From: Chionis minor
Taxonomy: Eukaryota > Chordata > Aves > Charadriiformes > Chionididae
Assembly: GCA_013398295.1 (NCBI GenBank)
Contig: VZSF01002920.1
Coordinates: 1-64,000, forward strand
Direction of reading: 5' to 3'
Length of the DNA stretch: 64,000 bases
Below, piece after piece: positions 50,166-63,510 of the stretch. The position numbers and the translations under genes were made by a program. The notes below the pieces were generated by a model that was not told where the DNA came from, did no database searches, and saw nothing but the letters and a program-made list of their open reading frames with translations. Every line of letters starts with the position of its first letter. The first letter of the stretch is position 1.

Positions 50166-53100
50166 AAATTCAGACATGAGAGTCTTCTAAAAGTACAGTT
50201 TTCCCAAGCATTAGAAAAAAAAAATTAGTCTGTGGCGCTCAAACCAGGAAAAGGAGGGAGAGTGAAGCAGCAGAGAACCGTGTCATTATCTTTATGATGA
50301 TATCCTTAGCTAGAATCAGCTCTTAGAGCACGGTTGATCCTGGGAAGTGGGCACTGCTTTCTGGAGATAATAGGAACAAGGATTTGCTGTATTTCATCTG
50401 AACCACCTCTGCTTCAAGATGATAATGGATTCAGATCCTATATCTTTACTCTTCCCAAATGCTGAGCTATAGAGTCCTCTAATCTTCTGCTTCTCATCAG
50501 AGAATAAACAATACCAACAGAAGCACGACTGATAGACTTCCAGCTTTTCTCAGATTTGCTGATTTAGCATTCTAAAACTTTGCAATTTGGGGAAATGTGC
50601 TCATTTCCTTTTTCTCTCTCACCACTGCTGGGTGTTGCGCTTAATATAATATTGTATGTGCTGAGAAACTTATAAATATATGGAAAGCCTGGGATTCATT
50701 TTGTTCTACTCTACAGTTTGACATGTAGATGTGTGGGGCTGCAGTCCCAGTTGGACAGCTTTAGGTGCCACTGGCATCTACTTCCCATTCCCAACTTTTC
50801 CTCTCACTCCCATCCCTGTATTGCAGCGTGCTGCACCCTGCTTGTGCTGGCATGGCTGTTCAGGTGCCCTTGTGCTGATCTGGATTGGGAAACCATCAGG
50901 TCAAAAGTTCCCTCAGTAAAAAAAAAGGTGCCTCCCCCGATGCTTTTTTCCTAAAGTCAGATTAATTCCTCTGACTCATGCCACGCTGCTCATGCGGCTG
51001 AGTCAGGGCTAAAGAAGTGGGCAAAACTCATAGACAAGTGGTCACAAAGCCCCTAAGTTGAGTGTTGCCACTCAAGACAATACATCATGAGTAAGCAGCC
51101 TTGGTATGTGGTTGGCAGCATCGGTCGTGGCTCACCCAACCTGCCTGTGGCAGGAGAGAGGCAGCATCTGGCAGCCTCTGTCCTCCTCCATGACTCCATG
51201 GGGGACAGCGGGTGGCACATCAGTCCAAGGATGGGGGGTACTGCTGTGCCAGGGTGCCTGCTGGGCTCCCCCAAAGCTGAGGGCTCCTTGTGGTGACCAG
51301 CCCAGACTTTGGTGCCTCGCCAGATGGCAAAGGCAGGGCAGGTAAAGCTGATCTGGAGTAGCCGAGCTCGGGAACGTGGATATTTAAGGTGTTTTCTGAA
51401 GTCCTCTTGTGCCACTGAGTCTTTAAGGTGAAAAAAGATGCGAAAGGCTCGCTGGCTGAACATAATCATACCGGCATTTTTGTGTTCCATCATCTTTTTC
51501 CAAATGCAACGTTCTCTGTGAGGGTCGGTGGCTTTGTAAAAATGGGGATGATATTGTTATAAAAAAACCTGCTAACCGCCCTCACAGGCAAAACCAACCG
51601 AATGAAATCACAGACCAGTTTGGATTTGTAACACTGCACAAATATAAATATGTACATTTCTTCTGTTAAAAATCCTTGCTAAGGTAAACCAATGTTGCTT
51701 AAATTAAAAATTACCTCAGTTTTGCACTGAAAACACTTGTTGTAGATAGTGAATTAAAATTGCACATCGTGCATAATAAGAAGACACATGAAAGTTTTTT
51801 GCCAATGAAACTTTGATACGCTTAAGATGCCGTGGCAGCCACAACTTCTGTTTTGTTTACATTTCAGGAAAAGTAATTTCCTGTCAATCTGGCCAGAGTT
51901 GGAGAGTGGGAGTATTTGCAAACACAGGTTACTCTAAAAATAAGTTGGAAACGATAGTTCCGTACACTTCGAAGAACGATACTGGCTGGGAACAATACAG
52001 CTTCTCAGAGACAAAAGTCCGATCCTTCAAAAAAACAAGGAAAACCAATGATGTCATATACCGCTTAATGAGATTAAAGCCCCTAAGTGCTTTTATTCAG
52101 CGACGGCACTGTGTGCTTTCCACATACCGTAGCACACAGCAGTAAGGAGCAGTTAGGGGTCACACGAGAAAAGAGGGGAGAACTCTTTTTGGTAGTTTCC
52201 CAAAGCTGGCGTGTGTCTGAGATTTAACTTTGCAGTTCATCAACTGCACACCAGTTCATCCCTTATTTGATGTCACCGGAATAATTCCAAGGTAGCATTT
52301 TTCCAACTCAATAAATACCTTGTTTAAGCTTTAACAAGGAAACAGGGGCATCTCTGTGTACGTATGTTAAAATACAGACATATCTACATGCACCTCTGTA
52401 TATGAGTGAGCGTGTGCATGTGTGTAGTGTAATAGATGTGTCGGTAAGTTTGACCCAGAAGCAGCAGAACAGTTTCAAGAGCAAGTGAGGCTTTGTTTTC
52501 TGCCTGGTGGGAACAAGCTTGGAGGCAGTTGTATAACCTTATATCTTGGCACTTATGGCCCCTGCTGCCGAGTGCATTATGTCCATTATGTAACCGCCTT
52601 TATACAGGAAGCTAGCAGCATCTCACAAGCTAAAAATAAGCAGACTTCTATAATTTCAAAGGACAATATTTCGAACTTCGCGCGTGCGGCTGCTCCTATT
52701 TAAACAATAAGTGTGGCCTCTTCAGATATTTTATTTACTTTTCGACTAGGATGATATTTTAACACACCAGCAGCCTGTTTTCTCAGAGAGAGTCAGAGCT
52801 CCTTTCTCATTTTTCCATTACAGCACGAACTCTCCTGGTTTTTATTTAAGGTGCTCTCCAATATCTGTGAGAAGCACGGCAGCCCAGAGTATCGGCCCTG
52901 CTTTTTCTCCTCAGGCAGCCAAGCAGTCTGACATTTGTGGGCAGTTTTTGGAAAAATGTTTGTTTCCATGCTAGTAATAACCTTCTCAGTCAATTAGACA
53001 GCAGATTATTAAAAGCATTTTTAATATCGCTCCTTCAGATGCTGGGTTTCCAGCACAGAACAAAAATAATTTGGTTTTTCCTTTTACTGAAGTTGCTCCT

Positions 53101-55972
53101 TACCTTGGCTTTGTGCCTACTCACCCTGTATTTTCCACCGGTAGGAGGGAGGTACCCTGTGGAACCCTGTGGGGCTGACACCTCGATCCTCGACTCTGGT
53201 TCGGGCAGCGGGTCCTGTACACCGAGGGCAGCTGGGATTTCTGAAGCTGACACTCGCTTTCACCTTATGTGGTTGCCCCGGCCCTCCGTGTACGGCTGCT
53301 GGTGCCTCTCCCCATAGGGAGTGGAAGGGAGCTTTGATAGGAGCATTTTAAAGCCCAAGGAATCCGGCTCTCCATTTCTGCACTGGGTTCCCGATGGGGA
53401 TGTTAAGACAGACTCGTGCCAGGTATCGTGTCCCCTGCGTTGGGCTGCCTTGGGACAACCAAGGGGCTTGGGGGGGCTGTTTGACAAAGGAGTTCCCTAC
53501 ATGGGAGAGCACAGGCTTTGGTGGCAATGCTGATCTTCCTCCTGCCTCTCCTCACCCTCAGTGCGTTACAGTGGGACCCGGGGATGGGGGAGCACTGTCC
53601 CCAGGAGAGACGCAAGCTGGCCTTGGCAGGGACAGGAGGGAGCAGGGCCAGTGCGTGCCAATCCACTGCTCTGTCAAAGGTGCTTCTTCACGCTTGGTGA
53701 AACTGAGCCACGCACAAAGATCCCACAAATTCCCTGAGTACCTACAATGGTAAGTGATGCCGACCGTGTGGGGTTAATTAACACAAGCATGAACTGAAGC
53801 CCTTTGGAAACTTTGTACTGTCTTAAGTCTCATCATCAAAATTCATTTTGTGGAATTTGGACTAACATTTTTGCTAAACCTAGAAGTAGGAAGGAATGAG
53901 ACAAGCTGTCCCTGGACCTGTATAGGAATTCTGGTACTGATACACCTTGATTTAGAAAGAGTAGCAATGTGAAAGCACCATTGTTGCATTCACATCCCAG
54001 TAGCGACACTCAGCTCTGAGTACACTTGGATTAAAACCCAATAATAAACAGACCTGACTACAGTGAAGATGCTAATTTGAGTGGTAGAGTTACCTCACTT
54101 TTGACAGAAAGCACTTGATTTGTGATTGTCCAGAATTCAATCTCCTGTTTTAATTTCGTTGTGGCTTCTCCACTCTTAAAGGGGCACAACCTCATCTGGT
54201 GTAAGCTGGTATATCTTAATTGAGTTGCAGTAGCTGAAAAGCAGGCATGAAATATTCATGTTTGCTTTGTTCACCCTTGGATTTTCCCTTTTAGGCTGGC
54301 ATTAGTCCATTAGTTCCCAGCACTCACCAGCTGCTGCAAGGACAGTCAGCAGCAGTTCCTCAAAATATCCCCTCTGCGCTCCCGGGGAAGCAGCAGGTCA
54401 CACGGCGGATGACGAGAGCTGGATGGGGAAGCTGCGCTGGGGCATGGCCTCTGAGCTGGGCTCATTAGGTTTGTTCAAAGTCTCCATCCATACTTGAGGC
54501 TTACCAAGGTTTACATGACTGCTGGCTTAAAATAATTGCAATAATCCTTCAGACTGACAACACTGAATTGTTGTATTTCCTCCAACAATAACATTTAGTT
54601 CTAATGTAATACTCGGCTGGTGCTGGTGGAGAGGGGGGGTGGGAAATTAAATGCTTTTTTTGTTGCTGTGTTACAGCTATTCTGTAGGAGTAGGAAGAAA
54701 GGAATGTCACCCGAATCTGCTGGTGCTGGGTGCAAGCTGTAATCACTCCAGCGTGCGTGTGGGTGTTCTTTCTGCACAGTCTGGGGGCACGATCTTATCC
54801 GAGTGCAAATACAAAATAACTCTGCTGGACTCCCAGGAAAGTTAGTGGGAGGAGAGGCAACTCCTTCCTATTGTGCGGGGCTAACCTTCTGTTTAATTTC
54901 TGTGAGAAGAACATGCTCAGAACACCAACCATCTTTTATTTAGTTTTCAGTTAGGATTTACCATACAATTGAATCAGGAAAGTAGCCAAAGAGGAAAGCT
55001 ACTTCTTAAAAGAATCAGTTCAATGCCATTTAAAATGAGATGAGGAATAAGAGCAACTCAACACTAATCTGTTGGTATTTGATCCTTTCTCTCAGTAACC
55101 TCAGAAATGTAGGAAAAAGGGGGTGGTAAGGACATGGCACGAAGCCCATAACTGGTAGGTGCTGCATGGATGCACCGTGTACTTAGAGGCTCCCTGGAGA
55201 GGGAGAGCCCAAGCAGATCTGATGCTTTAAAATGGGTTCCCACTGTTTTCTAATGCAGTCTGAAGTCAGGTGGCTTGGACACGCTGTCTTGTGGCCCTCT
55301 AAGCACATCTCCCAAACGTGGCTCTTCGCAGTGTGGGTATTTTGAACTACAGACAAAGGAGCAGCGTGGCTGGAAACCTGGGAGTCAGTTCAAGTCAACT
55401 CCTGAACACAATCTTCACGTCTTCAGGCTGACATACCCTCAAAGAATGTGAAGCTCCTTGCTTTGCACATGGTGTAACCCATATAATTTTTTAATATGCT
55501 ATTATATGAAGACAATGTGATAGCAATGCAGACCACTCAGGCTATTTGGGGACTCAGGTCATTATGTTGATTCTGTAGTACAAGCATCCAAAATATAGTT
55601 CCTAGTGCAAAGGCTACCCTCTTTGGAAAAGGGGGGTTCTGGAAAACCTTTGGGCTTAAAACAGGAGGAAAACTGTGGTATGGAGAAATGAGAACCTTGC
55701 CAGGCTGGACATAGGCCGAAGAAGCTTTGTGATTATTGCAGTGTGTGCCAGAAAATGACCCAGTCACTGGCATCAAGAACATCAGGGAAGTACAAGCTAA
55801 GAATAAAGACTGATTTTATGGATGTTTCAGTGGGCCATTAACTTAATCCATCAAGCCACCCTCCATTTTGCTAGGACTAAGCATGATTCTGATCTCCCAG
55901 GCTGGACAACTGTCAGGTGAAATTGTCTACAGATTAGAGACAGCTCTGCAGTATGAAGTGGAGAAGTAAATA
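50166..55972. other. Intergenic, no gene recognised
   Basis: GC-richer islands at about 50710-51350 and 53100-53720 produce overlapping frames on both strands with no conserved motif. No exon homologous to hyaluronidases was found here. Confidence 0.5.
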
Positions 55973-56475
55973 GAATCAAAGAATCATACAATTGTCTAAG
56001 TTGGAAGAGACCTTTAAAATCATCCAGTCCAACCATCAACATAGCACTGCCAAAACCCACCACTGAACCACGTCCCTAAGTACCACATCTACCCGTCTTT
56101 TAAATACCTCCAGGGACGGTGATTCCACCACTGCCCTGGGTAGCCTGTTCCAATGCTTGATGACCCTTTTGGTGAAGAAATTTTTCATAATAACCAATCT
56201 AAACCTCCCCTGGCACAACTTGAGGCCGTTTCCTCTCGTCCTATCACTTGTTACCTGGGAGAAGAGACTGACCCCCGCCTCACTACAACCTCCTTTCAGG
56301 TAGTTGTAGAGAGTGATAAGGTCTCCCCTCAGCCTCCTCTTCTCCAGACTGAACAATCTTAATTCCCTCAGCCGCTCCTCATATGACTTGTTCTCTAGAC
56401 CCCTCACCATCTTTGTTGCCCTTCTCTGGACACAGTCCAGCACCTCAATGTCCCTCCTGTACCGTAGCGCCCATA
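55973..56475 (-). mobile_element. CR1 LINE, 5'-truncated, ORF2 C-terminal part and 3' end
   Basis: The reverse frame at 56036-56443 has [59 protein letters not shown]. It shares subfamily features ([16 protein letters not shown]) with the 24.7-kb copy. The 3' tail is a decayed AATAGAATCAAAGAATCAT. Confidence 0.92.
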
Positions 56476-59325
56476 TTGAGGTAAATCCCTAAAGGATGCC
56501 CTGGTCTAATGAGCCCCCCTCTATGTGAGGGAAGGTAGAGGACGACAGCAATTCATCCTCCCATACTGCTCTCCCTGAGGCTGCTGCAAGCTCTGCGGCT
56601 CTCAGGGTCATCCCCTCTGTCACCAGCCTCCGAGCATGTTGCCTCCAAATCTGGCACAGAGAGCAAGATTCACTGCTGACAGCATGACTTCAACTCAACA
56701 AACCTTTTTCCAGCCCATGAGACTTCTGAGTGTATCAGCTTTAGCTTTGCTGATAAAAAGTCAACAAAAGGATTATTCTGTAAAAATCCAGGGATTTTAT
56801 TGGATCTTTGTGGGTGTGGAAATTCTTGTTTAAAAAACCATGCATGTCTTTGACAAGGGTATTTGGCGATCAGCTTGCCTGTTGAGACAGCCTGGTTAAA
56901 GCCCATCCAGGTTGTGCTGCGTCAATATCATGCTGTTGTAAAAATGTTAACCAGAAAGGAGAAAAGATCATTGTCTTTATTCATCATTTGCAATTTTTCT
57001 AATCCCTTGATATGAATAGCGTAACGTCACTGGAGGAGGATTTTTGTCACAAGATAAATGCTGAAGCTTAAAACTATGTTCTTCAGCTCCAGATTAATTG
57101 GGGGAGAGGGATACAGGGTTTGTATAATCTGATGAATGCTTGGTCTTTTTCTTATCATTTAGCCAGCTATTTTTTTCAGCAGTATCCTGCAATCTGATTC
57201 AAGTACTCTCTATGTCTATTCAATTCAGAACTGCCTATTTTAAGCAGATTTTGCTTAGTCTTAGCTAGAGCTGTTTGCTGTTGAATAAAGACATACAATC
57301 TCTACTTTCTCTCTGCTGGGAATTGCTGCTCACTGTGCCTTTTCACTGTCAGCTGGACACCAAGATCAGCTGCCTCCGTGTTGTCTTGGTTTACAGATTA
57401 ACATATAATTAGCAGAAGGGGTATAACTGGGTACATTCATCCTGGGTTTTGTTGACTATGACAGACACAAATGAAAGAAATACCAAGGAAAAAGAGGAGA
57501 ACTTTTTAGAGTGTTGTAATCCTGCACAAGTATAAGCAAATTTGAAAAGCCTGGATAAAGGGAAAAATACTGGGCAGAGCTTGAGCACAGGACATCCTTT
57601 CTGCATGCTGCAAACAAGTGACTTCAGAGCCCGCCCCCAGCTGGAGCATGTGTGTGCTTGTGTGATGGCTAAATGCATCAAATGGAATAAAATCAGAAGT
57701 CAGTAAAGCTCAGTGATTTGCCCTCACACAGAATATTAGATAGTAACAGTTTCCTCCTTGATAATAGAGTGTCTACAAATATCTTTCTGTGTTAAGTCAT
57801 GCATGACAAGTTTTTCTCAGGGGGGAAGGGTGATCTGCCATGTCCCTGCAGTTCTCAATAACCGACAGTGGTATTATTATTGTTGTTGTTATCATTGTTG
57901 TTGTTATTATCCTAATAATTATTATTATCATCATCATTATTACCAGTTTGCAGATACTGCCTTTCCCATGTGTCAGCTCAGAGAGCCTTGGGGCAGCAAA
58001 TCAGTATATCCAGCATGCAGTAAAGCTGCTGGCGTGCTGTGACAAATGACACGGGTCCTGCTTGGGAAGTGCTCCCTGAAACCCGGGGTAAAACACCTGA
58101 GGGATGTGCCCAGGCCAGCTAGGGACACCTCCCTATTCAGACTGTGACAGGCGTGGAAGCAGAGAGGCAGGATGGGGGTACAGCTCTCACAAGGGGGAAC
58201 TCAAAGTGCTGCAATTTAGAATCACATGCTGCAATTAAAATGAAATAAAATAAAAATTGTAGGGATTTGCTGCCCTCTGGCAGGATTTTCTTACAACTCT
58301 CATTCTCTGTGAACTGCGAGAGCAGTGCTCAGTGAGGATGCTCCAGCACAGCAAGGTCTCTGGATTTCCCAGCTGGCTGTAGGCAAAGCAGAGTGAACTA
58401 CTGGGCTCACTGCAGCCCTCCTGGAAAGCCCAAAGGCCATGCTGATCCCAGGCAAGGGCTGGCGTAAAGACTAGAGCTGTGGGCCTGGCAGGAGCCCCTT
58501 GTCCCTTCTCTTCATCCCTCTGGGGGAGATGGGACAGCAAGCCTGACTCTCTAAAGCTGGTCTTTTTGTTGGTTGTTTTGCAGTTTTGCAGGTTTCTTTT
58601 CTGCTTAATACACACATAATTGGCAGAGACCTTGTGACTAATGATTCTGTTTGTAGCACTAGCCACAGGCCTTAGCATCAAAGTCCACATTGCACAATGC
58701 GGTGCTGTGCAGAGCTATGGTAGCTGGTCTGGAAGGCGCTAGCTCCATGTGATAGTGCAGCCAGGATGATAAATAGCTCAGAGCAAGCATTCATGGATCT
58801 GCCTTAGAGCTGTCAGGGGTTTGAACTTGTATCCCTTTATGGTACTGCACGCAGACAGTGAAATATGTGTGCTTGTTTAGAGCTATTTGGAGTACCTCCA
58901 GCTGGCACTGTACAAGACAGGTCAGGGATGTTCATGAAGTTTTGAAGATGGTGATAAAAGCCAAGGTTTGATTTTATAGTGACCTTTGTTATCATTGGGA
59001 AAGCTTGAATAAAGAAACCATTTCTTCATCAACCTTTCCAACTGAAACAGTCACTCAGACATCCTGGGACCCAGTGCGCTGATGGCAACATCCTTGGTGA
59101 CTTTAGTAAGACCTGGATTGATGAGACAAACAACTGTGGGTGCAATGACTTCCACAGATCCATGCTGATTTACTTCAGGTAGGAATCTGTCCCTTTATTT
59201 GAATTAGATTGCGCCTATTTTGTTTCTTCAGTATTAGCACAGTAGATACCTTAGAAGTGGCTGATACCAATTCATATAGATATACATGGAATAAGTACTA
59301 ATGCCTCTTCTGTTATGTTCTACAG
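56476..59325. other. Intergenic / 5' flank of the HYAL4 pseudogene
   Basis: Contains a trinucleotide-rich tract (57872-57943). A consensus-like donor TTCAG|GTAGGA at about 59178 could mark an old upstream non-coding exon of the pseudogene; this is speculative. Confidence 0.45.
57872..57943. repeat. Imperfect (ATT/GTT/ATC)n trinucleotide tract
   Basis: About 70 bases of ATT, GTT and ATC triplets. They create an artificial run of Ile and Val in one frame. Confidence 0.85.
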
Positions 59326-60289
59326 ACAAACTGGGAGATCTGTCTACTGTTGTCTCTAAAGCCATGAAAATACTGCCTGAAAATATGATACCATTATGCA
59401 TTATTCACCTTTCAGCCCCTGGCATGGCCGTGCACAGCACTCATCTGGACTTCCTTTGCTGTGAAGCCAGCCTGACCACTGGTTTGGGAGAGGAAGGCTT
59501 TCACAGCCACCTGACAGACCTGTGCTCTCTGAGGTATGACGTTGTGCTGAACCTGGAAATGTCCCATATAATTGGAAACCCATTAGCTAAAGCAAGAGGG
59601 CAGAACACGACCATATTTTATTTTAATAGGCTTGGCTATTGTCCTTGGTACACATCATGGGAAATCCCTGTTAATGGTGACCTATCCCAGCACTTCAGTT
59701 TACAAACTCACCTGGAAAAAGCTGTCCGTGACGTTAACTGTCACACCCCAGCTAAGGACTTAATGGGTTAGCTGTCATAGACTGGGAGCACTCACTGAAG
59801 ACCTCAGTGGGCCCATAACTGGGATGCAAAAGATGTCTACAGAATAACGTCCAGGAAACTCATAACTGAAATGGAAGGGAATATTTCAGTAAATGATGTT
59901 GAATGTTTAGCCAGACTTTCCTTTGAAGACAGTGCAAAAGCTTTTACGAAGGAAACAATTGCATTAGGAATGAAAAGCAGACCAAAGGGCCTGTGGGAAC
60001 GCTATTTATATCCTGTCACAATTACAGTTTCCGTGATCAGAACTACACTGGTTCCTGCCCAGAGAGTGAAGCTTTGAGGAACAATGAACTTTCCTGGCTC
60101 TGGGGTAGCAGTGCAGCCCTGTATCCTTCCATTTACATTAAGAAATCCCCTGGAAACAGTCAAAACATGTTGTATTTTTCTCAGTTTAGGGTGAATGAAT
60201 GGATTACCTCCATGAAATCCCAAGATTAGGCTTTGCCTGTATTTGTGTATCCTTGACTAGGTTATAGACATGAACCTTTATTCTTTATG
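59326..60289 (+). pseudogene. HYAL4: HYAL4 pseudogene, exon 1 relic
   Basis: Runs from acceptor TTCTACAG to donor TTTATG|GTAAGT. It is open from 59364 only to a TAG at 59769-59771. The acid pair DWE is still encoded, but in another frame, and the WRPQW that should follow is split by an inserted 4 bases and a stop. The block about 59804-60010 is readable in yet another frame, and the rest to 60289 in one more. Confidence 0.88.
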
Positions 60290-62297
60290 GTAAGTTTTGC
60301 TGGAACAATGTGGGCTGCATTTATGCTTTAACTGTTCTTGCAGATGGTGCATCAGGATGGATATCTTCCTACTTGTGCCAGCTCTGCTGGTTCACATTAA
60401 TTGTCCACATGCTTTAAAGAGCTCAGTGTTCTGAAGAAAAAATGCAGCCTCAAATACCTTTTATTTTTTTTTGCTTTAGTTCATCACTATGCTATACTCA
60501 AACATGCATTTGAATGGATTAAAAGGATTTCAGCAATTTGATGTAGTATGTAGGAGGCAGTTAATACATTAATTCCCCCTCATGTACTTTCTTCTGCTCA
60601 GGTATACAATCACTAACTAATCCCCACATAGCTGCCCCTTTTGTAGAAGGGAAACTGAGGCAGAGATGGTAGGAACTTGCTCAGTGTTACATCAGAACGG
60701 GAAATTGAAACCAGCAGTCTTTCTGCCTGCCTACATCTCAAAAACATTTAATTTTGTCCCATACCTACCTTGGAGCAGGCAGATGGTGCACCAGAACCAA
60801 GGAGTACTGCTCACAGCAACTGAACACACACACAAGTATTTTCAAGCTAAGTGCTTTACCTTCTTCTTTACATGATTCTGGACATCCTCCCAGAAACGGA
60901 ATGAAGACAGTGGGTTTCCTGTGAAAAGGCAGCATAACCTCTGTCACAGCGCTGGCTTCCTTCTCCTGTCTAGGAGGAGAGGAGACTGCACTTCCAGCAG
61001 GTCTCAATTTCTGTGTTTCAGAATTTAGCAAGTGGGCTGTGTTCACTTTTTAAAGGCTATGTTCAGTCTTTCAGACCAGGTACAGAGTCTGAAGCTGGCA
61101 CCTTGTCTGGGAAGGAGCATTGGCTCCCTCTCCTTACAGGTCCTGCTACTCCCCTAGCACTGCCATTACCCACCACACTTCCCAGTAGGGGACTGTGCTT
61201 GTCTCCATCTTGAAGGCAAATGCCTATTCTGAGGGATTAAAGGAGATGCCTTTGGTGGTTTTATCCAGCTTGCCTCACTGTAGCTTTGCAAGAAGAGGAT
61301 AGACGGACATCAGTAACTGCTGTAGGCTGGTGTGCATCCATTTTACCATTTTATAAACAAGTTTCTGCCTCTTTTCCCCCCAGGTCAACTAATTCCTGTG
61401 AAGTTTCTCTACTTTTATTCTTGATGTGCTGTGGCCCTCAATATCCCTTTAAATCAGTTGTGTTGTCTAGGGAGTCACTTGCATATCAGTGGTCTTTCAT
61501 CTTCAGTGCTTGTGGCATGATAAGTCACTTGTTGCTGATCCTTAATCACCCTTCAAAACCACGCACCGAACACCTTCTCCTTACAGCCTGTAATACCCAG
61601 AAACGGTAAAGCGAAAGACCTCCTTCTGAAACAGACCTAGAAAGAGCACAAAAAAGCAAAATAAAGATTTGCCAAGTGTTGCATTTCCCTTTCATTTAAG
61701 ACTGTACAATGCTGACATTCTCCCTCCTATAGTGTGTGCCTATTTACAGTCACTTTTTTGAAGGTTTTTATAAGAATCTGAGCGAGCTCCTAGGGAAAGC
61801 AGCAAGAACAATGCATGCCTTTGGAATCACAGCTTTCAAGTTGGAGAGGGACTGGAAATGGGCTGATTGACATAGCAGAATGGCACTCTCCTTCCCCTTA
61901 TCAGCAAAAACAGAACTGAGGGAGCACTTTGGGGAATTCTCATGTTAAAAATCCTACTTTAATGAAAAGATTTCAGTTGCTTTTAGTAATTGATTAGATA
62001 TCAAATAATTGTAATTAAATTTTGCATGAAAGTAAATTAAAATGCATATTTTTTCCCCAGTGTTTGTTCACTTGCTTATTACCAACATCTCAGGCAGTAG
62101 CTAAGTTGGCAACTTCTGTTGAATAATCTTTGTATTCAAAACAGCAAAGCTTTGGCCACAATAAAATATAATTCATAGGGACTAGAATGAAAAGAAAATG
62201 TAGTCCGAGGGACAGCCACATAACAAACCATTGGATTACTTCAGAAAGGCTGTGAAATGCTGAATCAGCCTGACGGTGATGTCTTTTTTCACTGTAG
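60290..62297 (+). other. Intron 1 of the HYAL4 pseudogene (2.0 kb)
   Basis: GTAAGT at the 5' end, ACTGTAG at the 3' end. It contains a MIR-like element. Confidence 0.8.
60630..60730 (-). repeat. MIR SINE remnant
   Basis: GTAGAAGGGAAACTGAGGCAG, AGGAACTTGCTCAGTGTTACA and GAAATTGAAACCAGCAG follow the reversed MIR core ('GGGGAAACTGAGGCA...AGTGACTTGCCCAAGGTCACA...AACCCAGG'). Confidence 0.6.
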
Positions 62298-62384
62298 CAA
62301 GATCTTATTAACACTACCGGAGAGAGTGGCCTGGGAGCTGCAGGCATTGTTATTTGGTGAGATATGACTTGAACTTCTTCAGAG
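62298..62384 (+). pseudogene. HYAL4: HYAL4 pseudogene, exon 2 relic (87 bp)
   Basis: Begins after ACTGTAG and ends at AGAG|GTAAGC. It is 3 bases shorter than the 90-bp homologous exon of the intact gene: one residue of the GESAALGAAG motif is missing. The Gly codon after IVIW has become TGA, and a second TGA lies four codons on. Confidence 0.88.
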
Positions 62385-63510
62385 GTAAGCCTGTGCCTGA
62401 TTTAAATGCAATGTGTAAAATCCTCATTGTATCTTATTAATAGGCACTGTCTGACTGCACCAGTTCTGAGTACAGCAGAGTTGACTGCTTAACCAGTCTT
62501 TGCTGTCCACCAGTCAGGATGACCATGGCAAATTCTTCCTGGCTTCACAAGGTCTTGTGAGGCTCCCAGGCAACCAGTGGTAGGGAACGAAGCCAATGGC
62601 GTTTTGGAAGAAAGTTCCTCAATAATTATCATCCTAGTCAGAGTCCTTTCCAGCTGGATAAAATGCTAGGAAATCATCTAGAGCCTGATTAGCACATCAG
62701 TCAGACCAGATTAGGTGTAGCAGCGGTATCCAGCAATTTCTCAGGTTATGGGAACTCAGGATATTTGTGCCTGTGTGTGGGCAAGTGAAATGAAGCAGGC
62801 AGGTTGAGATCAGATGAAGAGGCTTGGTATTACATGCTATCACACCCGGCCACAGCAAAATCAAAGATTGATTTCTGAGGTTCTGTCACGTCCTGGAGCT
62901 TTCAGACAGCCACAAATCAAACTTTGTCATGAGAAAAGACTTTGTACTTAAAGCTGTGTGAAATGGGTGTTCTGGACTGCTTTTCTCCTGACAGATAGCA
63001 TAGAAAACCCAGCCAGCATGAGAATGAATGGCTGAAAATAAGTGTTCAGTTGTCCTCAGCAAATTCAATTACTTCAGCCAATTTTTGTAAATATTCGTCT
63101 GTGGCTTCTGTCAGAGTCAATGTGAATAGGAGGATGAACTTCCTTCCAACTCATTTGAGTGACAAAGGCAAGGCCCTGGAGCATCTCCATCAGCTCCAGA
63201 CCCTACAGTCTTGCCACACAGCCACGCTGTCATTATCTGTGTTTCTAGCATACATCATGGCTTCTTTGTAGATCTACAGACTGTGGTGTTTTCTGGGGAG
63301 TGCAAGTTGCTAAAGCCCTTTGCATTTCAACTGGGTTACATTTTCTGTGTAAAACTTCCAAATAATCCTTTAAATTAGTCAAATGTATGTTATCCTGAAT
63401 GAGTTAATTAATGCAGGCTGCTTACATATTGCATATTTTTCAGAATGTAGAAGGAAAAGATAGAGTGGTGAGTTTCACATCAGCTAAAATTTCTTTTCTA
63501 CCATTTACAG
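62385..63510 (+). other. Intron 2 of the HYAL4 pseudogene (1.1 kb)
   Basis: GTAAGC to CCATTTACAG; 1126 bases, almost the same length as intron 2 of the intact paralogue (1105). No repeat recognised. Confidence 0.8.

Noticed and set aside
51813..52145. 110-codon + strand frame rich in Lys/Thr/Ser
   Set aside because: No start context, family likeness or flanking exon; it lies in ordinary AT-rich spacer.
53035..53753. Overlapping frames of 60-126 codons on both strands in a GC-rich island
   Set aside because: Open in several frames at once with no splice-site pattern or domain; consistent with local GC content.
57840..58049. Small frame rich in Ile and Val resembling a membrane protein
   Set aside because: Produced by an (ATT/GTT/ATC)n tract; it has no other protein-like feature.
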